Positions 22,848 through 31,652 of a DNA stretch of 48,799 nt are shown in pieces. The position numbers and the translations under genes were made by a program. The notes below the pieces were generated by a model. It made no database searches, was not told where the DNA came from, and saw nothing but the letters and a program-made list of their open reading frames with translations. This DNA comes from Xenoacremonium recifei (Eukaryota; Ascomycota; Sordariomycetes; Hypocreales; Nectriaceae): positions 1-48,799 of the forward strand of contig WOFQ01000110.1 of NCBI GenBank assembly GCA_012184525.1. The letters run 5' to 3'. The stretch's first letter is position 1. Every line of letters begins with the position of its first letter.

Positions 22848-24473
22848 ATGGAGTCTGTTGCCCCCATGGGCAATGCACCATATGCATTTGCCGTCGGATG
22901 TACTCTTTTCGCCTATTTCTTCATCTTTCCATTAGTGGTTTACCTCAAGGATGCAAAAGGTGAAGGAGCTCTTTTATCCTCTTACACTTACTTTGCACTG
23001 ATATACTGGTTAGGTCTTCGACGCTTCCCTAATATGTCGACATTCTCGGGAATGTCAAACATCCCTTTCATGCTTCTGGCCCAAAAGGGAGCTCGCTCGT
23101 CACATTTGGCTCAGCTTCATAAGAATGAACCGGTCCTTCGTACCGGCACGAACGCCTTGTCTTTTGGTAGCGTCAAAGCCATCAAGGACATCTACGGTCA
23201 TGGGACATCATGTACGAAGGACGAGTCGTACGTCTTGACAGCAGGTTCCCACTACCATCTGGCAGATGTTGTGGATAAGCCCGACCATGCACGAAAGCGG
23301 AAGGTTCTTTCATCAGCTTATGCGCTCAAGAATCTGGAAAGATGGGAGCATAAGGTTGCCGACAAAACCTCCAGAATGATGATTCAGTTTGATAAGCGAT
23401 GCACCAGCCCTCTCCCCCAAGGACAAAAGTATTCCGATCCTCAGGATTTGACAATAGATTTCCGCGAATGGACCAACTTCTTCTCTCTCGATGCAATTGC
23501 TGATATTGGCCTTTCCGAACGCCTCGGATTTCTGGACCAGGGACATGACCGGGTCGTTGCTCAGCACAAGGACGGCTCTCTCTTCGAGACCAGTCTCAGA
23601 CAATGCTTGTATCCTACAGCTCGCAAGCAGGCTCACCTCCTCTGGAGCTACGACAACTATAAGTTCATCGATAAAGTCTCAAATATTATTCCCTACTACC
23701 GAAAGATGTCTGAGTCTAGTCGCGGCTGGGATGCCATTGTCCTCCGTCGTGCTAACATTCGCCTTGACCGCTATCGTGCTGGCGAAAAGCTCGATGACTT
23801 CTTCCAGGCCCTAATGGAAGATAAAAATGGTCGTGCCCACAACCTCGAATGGGGTGAGGTTGTTGCTGAGATCAACATCATGATGAATGCTGGTAGCGTC
23901 ACCACCGCCATTGCTCTAGCAAATGTCATGTATCAGCTTATTCTTCATCCCGAGGTTCTCAGTAGATTGAGAGATGAACTTGACGGGGTTTTAGAACCGG
24001 ATGAGTTTGTTGCGCCCTATGATAAGATCAAGCATCTCCCATATCTCCGGGCTTGTCTTGATGAATCCCTTCGCCTTTGGCCACCCACTCCACAGGGCCT
24101 TGCCCGAAAGACCCCAGAAGAAGGTCTCGAAGTTATGGGACATTATGTTCCGGGAAATACCACTGTCAGTGTGTCAGCGCTAGTTGCTCATCGCGACGAG
24201 TCTGTATTTCCTGATGCTGATAAATACATTCCGGACCGATTTCTTGGAGAGAAGGGGAAGGAGATTCAGTCATACTTTCTGACGTTCTCTGCTGGGGCGC
24301 GAGGATGCATCGGTCGAAATATCTCTTACTTGGAACAGGCCGTGCTGCTCGCCTCTGTAGTCCACAGATATGAGTTCGCCATTGCCGAGAATTTTAAGTT
24401 ACAACGTGAAGAGACTATGAATCACATATTGGGTCAAATGCCTGTAAAGGTATGGAGAAGGGAGAGAGCATAG
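22848..24473 (+). CDS. Cytochrome P450 monooxygenase (P450-2), intronless, 541 aa
   Basis: A single uninterrupted ORF of 541 aa. Its N terminus holds two hydrophobic segments (~12-32 and ~42-58), so it should be ER-anchored. The conserved core is complete: helix-C region DHARKRKVLSSAY, I-helix MNAGSVTTA, K-helix DESLRLWP, PDRF, and haem loop FSAGARGCIGRN (axial Cys ~488). The YGHGTS and HARKRK blocks resemble benzoate 4-monooxygenase-like (CYP53-type) and pisatin-demethylase-like fungal P450s, but I would not assign a substrate. Absence of introns contrasts with P450-1 and most genes here. It is divergent from TF2 and convergent with the Dal5-like permease. Confidence 0.93.
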   Translation: MESVAPMGNAPYAFAVGCTLFAYFFIFPLVVYLKDAKGEGALLSSYTYFALIYWLGLRRFPNMSTFSGMSNIPFMLLAQKGARSSHLAQLHKNEPVLRTGTNALSFGSVKAIKDIYGHGTSCTKDESYVLTAGSHYHLADVVDKPDHARKRKVLSSAYALKNLERWEHKVADKTSRMMIQFDKRCTSPLPQGQKYSDPQDLTIDFREWTNFFSLDAIADIGLSERLGFLDQGHDRVVAQHKDGSLFETSLRQCLYPTARKQAHLLWSYDNYKFIDKVSNIIPYYRKMSESSRGWDAIVLRRANIRLDRYRAGEKLDDFFQALMEDKNGRAHNLEWGEVVAEINIMMNAGSVTTAIALANVMYQLILHPEVLSRLRDELDGVLEPDEFVAPYDKIKHLPYLRACLDESLRLWPPTPQGLARKTPEEGLEVMGHYVPGNTTVSVSALVAHRDESVFPDADKYIPDRFLGEKGKEIQSYFLTFSAGARGCIGRNISYLEQAVLLASVVHRYEFAIAENFKLQREETMNHILGQMPVKVWRRERA

Positions 24474-24673
24474 ATATGTCCACGACAAAGGCCTTTTTGA
24501 ATATACACAATGTCTTTTAGCTCTAATGCTTACAGAGTAAGACCACTTGAAAAATATCCAAGGAGGAGTTGTGCCTTAAAAACGAAGAAGCAAATGGCAG
24601 ATGACATTCAAGGTAGCTCCAGTTGAGATATGTAGTGAGTTCAGAACCCCTTATTTCTAAACCATTTGTCCAA

Positions 24674-26357
24674 TCACAAACAATACCGAAAGGCGGTGTT
24701 TTGGACATCTGTCAAATCTCCCTCCGCAGCCTCAAAACCAGCGATAGTTTGATGCTCTACTTTACCATATTCTCTATCTCTTCTCTTGTTCTCCATATAG
24801 CACAGGATAAAATACACCACACCACACACGCCCTGAACCGCAAAGGATGTCATCATGGCGTAGATACCCAAAGGATAATGAGGTGCCTGACTGCTGAGAA
24901 AAAGTTGTGGGCCAATAATATTGCCGATGGCGTAGAGCAGTGACATTGAGGTGCTTGCAAATGACCGTTTAGTGGCACCAGCATTATTTGAAGTCACCAG
25001 GGACATAGCCATGACCCAAGAAACGTTGTAGAAGCCCATCATGTAAACGCCCGCAAGAGCGCCGCCGCGCTGCTCAATCGGGTCAAGTGCTGGATTATTC
25101 AATCAGTAAACGTACCGAATACCCTGACAAATAGGGGTAGAGTTTACTAACTTCGAATCATAACCGCGCCTACTAAGCCTGGTATCGTTGAAAGAGCCCA
25201 GATCAAACATCGAATGTTGGGCACGAAGTCGGCAACGATGGATGAGATAACTGCAAAGAAGGTGGCGACAGCTGCTTGTGGTGATGCGAGCAAAGACGTC
25301 TTTTCTTTGGAGTACCCGAAACCAGATATGATGAGTGGATTGAACTATAGAAACATCAGTCTTGTTGGCATCTTAGGGCAGGAGATAATGGGATTCGAAA
25401 TGCTCACATTCGTAATCCCGGCATTAACAATACCCCATGCGATAACATAAACCGCCAGAACCCAGAATCTGAGGTCACAAAGGGCCTCAATAATTTGATC
25501 ACCTCGAAATTTGTTCTGGTTGCTTTGACCTGTCTGGTTCGCTGCAATCCTCACAACTTGATTTTTCTTGTCTTCAGCATTGTAGAACCAGGCACGAGAA
25601 GGGTGGTCTGGGAGAAGGAAAAAGATGGCAACTCCCAATCCGAGACTCACGGATCCGTAAATAAGGAAAATCAATTTCCAGGTTGGATACTTGCTGTCGA
25701 GGCGGGCGATAGAGAAAGCAAAGATACCTCCAAGGACGCCTGCCAAAGTATTGTACCAAATAGCAGTTCTTAGGGGTTGCTCCTCTCGACGGTACCAGAG
25801 GCCCATCAGGATCATGTTGATAGGGACAATGCCGGCCTCAAAGAAACCGAGGAAAAATCGGATGGTCGCAAGCGACGCAAAGCTGTCGCAAGCCATTATG
25901 GAGCAAACAAGGATACCCCAAATTAGGACGATGAAAGCAACCAGCTTGGCCAGTGGCACTTTCACGATGATCCACCCTAGAGGGAATTGCGCAATCATGT
26001 ACCCAAAATACACAATTGAGCCGAGCCAACTGTACTGCTGGCCGTGAAGATGCGCATCATCCTTCATCCCGAAGATAGCTGCAAAACCTAGGGCATTCTG
26101 TTGTCGACATTTGTTAGCGGGTTTGTGCTCGATTCTTCCATTGAAGGTCAACTTGCCTTATCCAGTAGTGCGATTACGGATGCCATAGTGATGAGAGGAA
26201 GAACAATAAAATCCGCACGAAGTCTTAGTCGGCGGTTGATTTCGGGGCTGATTGTTTCAGCCACGACATTTTCGTCTTTGAAACCTGCCGGGTTATCGTC
26301 CTCTTCGTGGTTTGTGGGAGATGCCACGATTGGCTGGGACTTCTGTATATTGTCCAT
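24674..26357 (-). CDS. Dal5-type MFS permease (anion:cation symporter family), 499 aa
   Basis: Four exons: 26357-26157, 26097-25408, 25344-25152, 25089-24674; 499 aa. Intron 1 has the consensus GC donor (AAG/GCAAGT) and its removal creates the family hallmark LLDKNALGFAAIFGM in TM1. Further hallmarks are the SWLGSIVYFGYMIAQFP TM2 block, the GFFEAGIVP TM4 block, the LPDHPSRAWF loop after TM6 and the FASTSMSLLYAIGNIIGPQLF region. This family (allantoate, nicotinate, vitamin and amino-acid-derived carboxylate permeases) imports small organic anions across the plasma membrane. An in-frame upstream ATG at 26429 would add 24 residues; I prefer 26357 for its context. It is divergent from the racemase-family gene, suggesting uptake of that enzyme's substrate. 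Confidence 0.92.
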
Positions 26358-27183
26358 CGGGAAAGACCAAGTCAGATTGAAGTCCAAGTGGCTGTCAAGG
26401 TGCGTTGCGTTATTGGGTGTACTTTGCATCCAGTAAAATAACGCGGAGGTAGGTCTCCTATTAAGAGATCTGCTGTTCTTTAAGCAGAACCCCCTTGCCA
26501 ACGGTTTTGATAGACATGGTATCTAATACACTGGGCTCCGCGCCAGCAATGCTTAGTGCGAATCGCGTTATCAACAGTCTCGAGCGACTGAAAGACATAG
26601 CCGAGGAGCTAGTGTTTAGGTATGTGCACTTCTTCCTTCATATGCTCAAGAAGGCAATGATCAGCAAAGCCATTCAAAATTTGCTTCCAGTCCTTCAACG
26701 CGAGAAGAAGCGGACCAAGTCCGACGATAACAGGAGCGCGTCGGGAATATCGGAAATCCATAATTACCCAAATCGGGACGTTGAGTCGCGAAAGCTGAAT
26801 TTATCATTTATGGAAGCTTACTCTGTAGTATAGATCGATCAATTCCCCAAATAATCCAATCGACCTTCGCGAATGTCATCTGTTAAGTCTACGGCACGTG
26901 GTCATCATCGGATTTCTTCGAAGAGCTGGTTCGAACCTGAAGTCCTATCTGCCTCTACGAAATCAGTGCGACTCCACCTCTCCGGTAGCCGAGCCGGTTA
27001 TAAACTCCCAGGTTGGTAATTATACTCTGTCACCTAAAGTGGATTTTCACTTGGCGCCCATCCAGGCTTTGTACAGTTTGCGTCAAGGGCCGATTCCAAA
27101 TCCCATCAAGACTCAAGATCAACGTATCGTTTCCGACAATACTTCAAATTTTAGGGACCTAGAGAGAAGAAAAGACAGCCAGC
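26358..27183. promoter_or_regulatory. Divergent region, permease / racemase-family gene
   Basis: 826 bp between starts. A CACGTG E-box lies at 26895-26900, and a CCGG-rich patch with CCGGTAGCCGAGCCGG lies near 26982-26997, a possible zinc-cluster factor site. An open frame from 26495 to 26833 has no ATG near its start and no family features, so I treat it as non-coding. Confidence 0.5.
26895..26900. promoter_or_regulatory. CACGTG E-box
   Basis: A perfect CACGTG palindrome 284 bp upstream of the racemase-family start, in the shared promoter. It is a potential bHLH factor site. A single hexamer could be chance. Confidence 0.35.
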
Positions 27184-28197
27184 ATGAGATCGTCCCGGTA
27201 TATATCCATCGTCGGCTGCCATGCAGAAGGCGAGGTTGGTGACGTTATTGTTGGCGGCGTACGCGATATACCCGCGAAGACAATGAAGGAAAAATTCCTT
27301 CACTATAGAGCTCACAGTGAAGACTTACGTCAGCTATTGCTAAGCGAGCCTAGAGGCCGTCTGGAGATGAGCGCAATTCTCATCTTACCGCCGTGCGATC
27401 CAAGAGCAGATGCTGGATTTGTCGTAATGGCCAGTGGGGATTGGTCTCCAATGTCGGGATCAAACACCATATGCACTACAACGGTGATGCTCGAAACTGG
27501 AATGATTCCAATGAAGGAGCCGGTCACTGAAGTTACATACGATACGGCTGCTGGGTTAGTTAAAGTCACTGCTCACTGTGAGCAAGGAAAATGCAAGGCA
27601 GTGTCAATTGACAATGTCGCCGCCCTTGTTTATGGCCTCGACTTACCTATCGAAGTACCTGGCGTAGGAACTGTCTATGTTGACATTGCCTTTGGAGGAC
27701 GCTGGTATGTCTTTGTTGACTCAAAAAGCTTGGGCTTGGAGGTATCAAACGATCACGGGACCCGACTCATCAACATGGGCATTCAAATCAGGGATGCGGT
27801 GTCAGAGCAACACAATCCTGTCCATCCAGAAACGCCAGAGTTTTGTGGAATCGACAATATCGGAATAACAGAACCTTTAGAGAGAAACGGAGAAGAGCTG
27901 ATCGCAAAGCAAGCCATGGTCATCAAACCAGGGCGGTTGGATAGAAGTCCCTGCGGAACAGGGAGTTCTGCGCGACTTGCTATCTTACACGCGAGAGGTC
28001 TGATCAAAACCAAGGAAACCGTGAGGTTTCGAAGCATGATTGGCACTGAATTCGCTTGCCATGTACGCGGGGAGACAAACATTGGCGACAAGAAAGCAGT
28101 CCTCCCAACTGTGCAAGGAAGAGGTTGGATAACCTGCTATAAGCAGGTGGTTCTCGACCCTTCAGACCCGTTCCAGACAGGTTATCGGGTAAAGTAA
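27184..28197 (+). CDS. Proline racemase superfamily enzyme, probable hydroxyproline epimerase/dehydratase, 337 aa
   Basis: An intronless ORF of 337 aa, the usual length for the family. The N-terminal GCHAEGEVGDVIVGG, the central FGGRWYVF and the C-terminal DRSPCGTGSSARLA blocks identify the superfamily. The two catalytic positions are Ser91 (in MSGSNT, where true proline racemases have MCGH) and Cys257. A Ser/Cys pair is known in members acting on trans-3-hydroxy-L-proline (dehydration) and, more weakly, as 4-hydroxyproline 2-epimerases; a classic Cys/Cys racemase is therefore unlikely. It is cytosolic. Neighbours (a Dal5-type permease, a FAD amino-acid-oxidase-type protein and a Zn2Cys6 factor) fit catabolism of an imino acid such as hydroxyproline. 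The exact reaction cannot be fixed from sequence. Confidence 0.9.
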   Translation: MRSSRYISIVGCHAEGEVGDVIVGGVRDIPAKTMKEKFLHYRAHSEDLRQLLLSEPRGRLEMSAILILPPCDPRADAGFVVMASGDWSPMSGSNTICTTTVMLETGMIPMKEPVTEVTYDTAAGLVKVTAHCEQGKCKAVSIDNVAALVYGLDLPIEVPGVGTVYVDIAFGGRWYVFVDSKSLGLEVSNDHGTRLINMGIQIRDAVSEQHNPVHPETPEFCGIDNIGITEPLERNGEELIAKQAMVIKPGRLDRSPCGTGSSARLAILHARGLIKTKETVRFRSMIGTEFACHVRGETNIGDKKAVLPTVQGRGWITCYKQVVLDPSDPFQTGYRVK

Positions 28198-29592
28198 AAA
28201 CAGCACGTTTGACTTCTACACAATTAGAATTATTACTACTAAGAACAGATAGCATGTATGTATACTTGGTTGTTTCGTGTATCTGTATTGTGTATCTGTA
28301 TTCTCCTGATGGGGATGGGATAAAGGATTCTAGGAGACATCGAATGAACATTCTAGCGGGCTTTCAATTGTCCTAACAGAAGAAAGGCACAATGGAATCT
28401 CCGGGTCGTAAGTATCATTCTGGTGATAGGAACTGGTAATGATCCACCAGTCAATCAAATTAAAGGCCACACCCATACTGCAAAAGAAGCTGTAGACAAG
28501 CCACATCTAAAAATACGCTGGCGGACGGAAAGAATGGCTTGAGAGCCAAAATGACGCTGGATTATATTAATGGGCATAACGCCTGTGAAAATCTGCATTT
28601 TCGCAGACTAAATGCATATTGCAAACGTTTACAGGACTGCGCTGAAGAGATTCACTGCCCGACGCCTATACTTCAGAGCAAACCGGATGATAAGAAGATA
28701 CCCAAATGCCAACACAGCCTAATCAGCAACATAACTATCATTCAGTATCTCATAAATACAACCAAGATACTCATGCATAGGGCCCTAGGTAGGAGTCGAA
28801 GTACTTGTAACCCTCCGTTACTATTACGACAAAGAATCACACAAGCCCATATTCAGATATTTCGGCCATAGTAGCGAGTTGAGGGGGTTATTGGGATCTT
28901 CCGTTGGCTATGGTTATAGGATGATGTCCTTCCTTACAGAAGATGATAGGACATTCCAGAGTAGCAGTGCCAGGTGGCCACGTATGGGTGTCGTCCGGAT
29001 GAGAAGCAAACGTGATGGAAGGTGGAAAGTGAGGACATGACAAACTCCCGATTTTGGTGAAGGTTGATACTACGGCACGCGTGAGAGGATCACAAGAGCG
29101 TATAACGAGCCCACATTATGTCTTATTACCATAGCGTTTGCCACATGTTGGATAGTCATGCCTCTGACAAGTGAAAGCAACGTTCTGCGTCGTTCACTTT
29201 AAGCAGAGATGTCCTCCCGGAAGAATACGAGCGTCTTCACTCTGAGATAGGGAAACCAACTTTGATTGGCGGCAATTTCCAGACACTAGTAACAGGAGCA
29301 TGCTAGACCAACCAAAGCTGGCATAGTATATTCGCTGGAGCAATGCCGAAGTAAACCGAGCCAAACAACCACTATTTCCTTGTGCCTATCCGGCCTGATC
29401 CACCAATAATGTCGAGCTGTCCTGAGAACGTTGCTATTTAGGGACATGAGTACTTTTTTTTTCGTGTCAGCATTCACCCCCTCCATACCTATAGAGTAAA
29501 TGACAGCGCTTTACATAGTTATCGCCAAACCTTTCCATGTGTTATCAGAGGCCTAAACTCTTATAGCCTGCTATTCTAGCTATCACATCGTC
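28198..29592. other. 1.4-kb intergenic region
   Basis: No gene can be supported. A plus-strand frame from ATG 28551 to 28871 encodes ~106 residues without recognisable motifs and is probably chance. A short repeat of TGTATCTGTATT occurs near 28277-28300. Confidence 0.5.
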
Positions 29593-31280
29593 ATGGACCC
29601 CAAGTCGCACTCAGCTGCCACAAGCGTTCGTTTTGGCTTCCCAAAACTGGACAATCACTTACTATCACACTGGTTAGAAAGTGCACAAGACGATCCCCTA
29701 CTAAATCATCGCACCACAACGGAGTTGCCGAGATCGGCTGACATCGTGATTGTTGGCTCAGGGGTAAGCATAGCAAGAGTTGCATAAGATCAATAGTTGA
29801 TATTTATAGCTGTCCGGGACATTGATAGCCAAATGTTGCATTGAAACGTGGCCCGAAAAGCATATCGTTGTCATAGAGGCTCGTGAATTTTGCTCCGGTG
29901 CTACAGGTCGGAATGCAGGACATTGCAAACCTGACCAATGGCGTGGATATGCCGAATTCGAAAATGACTTCGGCAGCGAACAGGCCCTCAAGGTGTGTTG
30001 CTCGTCATCAATAGCTAGTGATCAAGTCTTCTTGTTCTCACAATTACAAGATCTTACAGAACGAGCAAGAAACATGGGCAAAGTTGGTATCTTATGTACG
30101 AGAAAACAATATCGACTGTGATCTTTGGGTCGGAGACACCTTCGACGTTCCCATAACTTCAGAGGCGGCAGAGATAGCCAGGGACTCCTTTGAACGTTTC
30201 AAGGTCGCCGGTGGCAACGTAGACCACGTTCAAGTCACAAATGATCCAGCCGAGGCAGAAAAGGTTCAAAAAGCTCACCAAAAGTATCTTCTACGCAATT
30301 ATTAACTTTGACTAGATATCCCGCGTCAAAGACGCAAAAGCATGTTATGCATGGCCCGCGTCTACTCTACATCCCTGGAAGCTTACTGCTCATATTATGC
30401 GCAAGAACCTGGACAATGGAGTACAACTACACACAAGGACTATGGCAACCAGCATCATTCCATCATCATCCTTTGTTGGCAAATGGGTTGTCAAGACAGG
30501 AAGGGGAGATATTGAGACATCTCAGGTTGTGCATGCCACGAATGCATACAGCTCTGCTCTTGAGCCATCTCTGCGTGGGCTCATCAGCCCCACGCCTCAT
30601 ATGTGTAACAAGGTCAACCCACCTGTCACTTTCGTAGGCGAGAAGGCCCTGAAAAACTCCTATGGTATTCTTTTATCTCAGGGAGGTCTTATCACGATTA
30701 ATCCGAGGGCTCACACAGGTCCGATGCTTTTTGGTGGCAGCAACCCTGGTCAGGTAGAACTGATGAAGTGGCTGTACAAAAACCCGGCACGCTGCACTGA
30801 TGATGACATCGCGGGATTCAAATCAGTAACGGACGCTGCTCAACAATTTGCAAGCTCACAGCTGAGAGGCTGGACAGCGGCCAATGTTGATCAGGACAAG
30901 ATCTTTGACCGCAGCTGGAGCGGCATCATTGGATTGGTAAGTTGCCGATTTAGCTGAGAGCACGGCCAAGCATAGGCTCATTGAAACAGAGCACAGATAG
31001 TGTTCCATTTGTAGGAGAATTACCCAAGCTGCCCGGACAGTGGATTTGTGCTGGCCACCATGGACAGTAAGTTGAAATATTCTTTCTGAAGTACGGCGTA
31101 TTAATTTCTAGTGGCATGGCTCGCATTTTTACCGCAGCGCCTGGGTTGGTAAAACTTATGAATGGCGTTTCCTGGACAGATATCAACCTGCCTGAAGTCT
31201 TCCGAGTCTCTGAGTCTCGGATGGAGCGGTTAAAGGAGGCTTTTCTAAGCGGGGATGGCTCAGTTCGCTCTCGACTTTAG
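29593..31280 (+). CDS. FAD-dependent oxidoreductase of the D-amino-acid oxidase (DAO) superfamily, 477 aa
   Basis: Six exons: 29593-29763, 29810-29992, 30051-30263, 30316-30936, 30990-31066, 31112-31280; 477 aa. The Rossmann motif is VIVGSGLSG (residues ~52-60), with intron 1 inside it. ATGRNAGHCKP follows (flavin contact region of GlpD/PuuB-like members), then YAWPASTLHPWKL, and the C-terminal FVGELP/CAGHHGHGMARI FAD-binding block. It oxidises a C-N bond with FAD, like gamma-glutamylputrescine oxidase, sarcosine oxidase or D-hydroxyproline dehydrogenase; which one is open. The intron 3 donor (GTTCAA) is weak but required. Position next to the racemase-family gene supports an imino-acid oxidation step. 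Confidence 0.88.
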
Positions 31281-31652
31281 TATCACGGTACCTAGCGCGT
31301 AAATTCAAGTGTAAAATCAGGGATTAGACCGACCTAGAAGCAACCTTCGGGGGAATAACCCCACCAAATTTAGAACCCCCAGTTACTTGCTTATTCATAT
31401 GATAAAGAAAGCCATGCTGCACCTCGTGTTTCCAGCTATATCATGAGTCGTCCAGCTCGGTTGTGATGTAGGTAATCGCAGCTGACGTCGAGGCCAGGCG
31501 TGAGCAACCGTTACTCAGCACACTAACGGGGCCGGTCCCGTGACGTGGCCATTAGTTTCGTTATCCACCCCCTCCTTTTGGTCTCTTCATCGCATCCCGC
31601 TCTCGCTTGTAACAAAGCTTCATTCTCTCTTTGTACTACGGGGCAGTCAACC
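31281..31652. other. Intergenic promoter region of TF3
   Basis: 372 bp between the FAD enzyme stop and TF3. Open frames extend upstream of ATG 31653, but without a better start. It contains GGGGCCGGTCCC near 31529, a GC-rich near-palindrome of unknown meaning. Confidence 0.4.

Noticed and set aside
26495..26833. 112-codon plus-strand ORF in the permease/racemase promoter
   Set aside because: It begins at a non-ATG codon, has no recognisable motif and lies wholly within a divergent promoter; treated as chance.
28551..28871. About 106-aa ORF in the 1.4-kb gap
   Set aside because: No motif, no splice partner and no neighbour logic; too weak to call.
31545..31652. Upstream extension of TF3
   Set aside because: The frame is open, but the start would be non-ATG and the added residues resemble untranslated leader; ATG 31653 gives the usual short N terminus before the zinc cluster.
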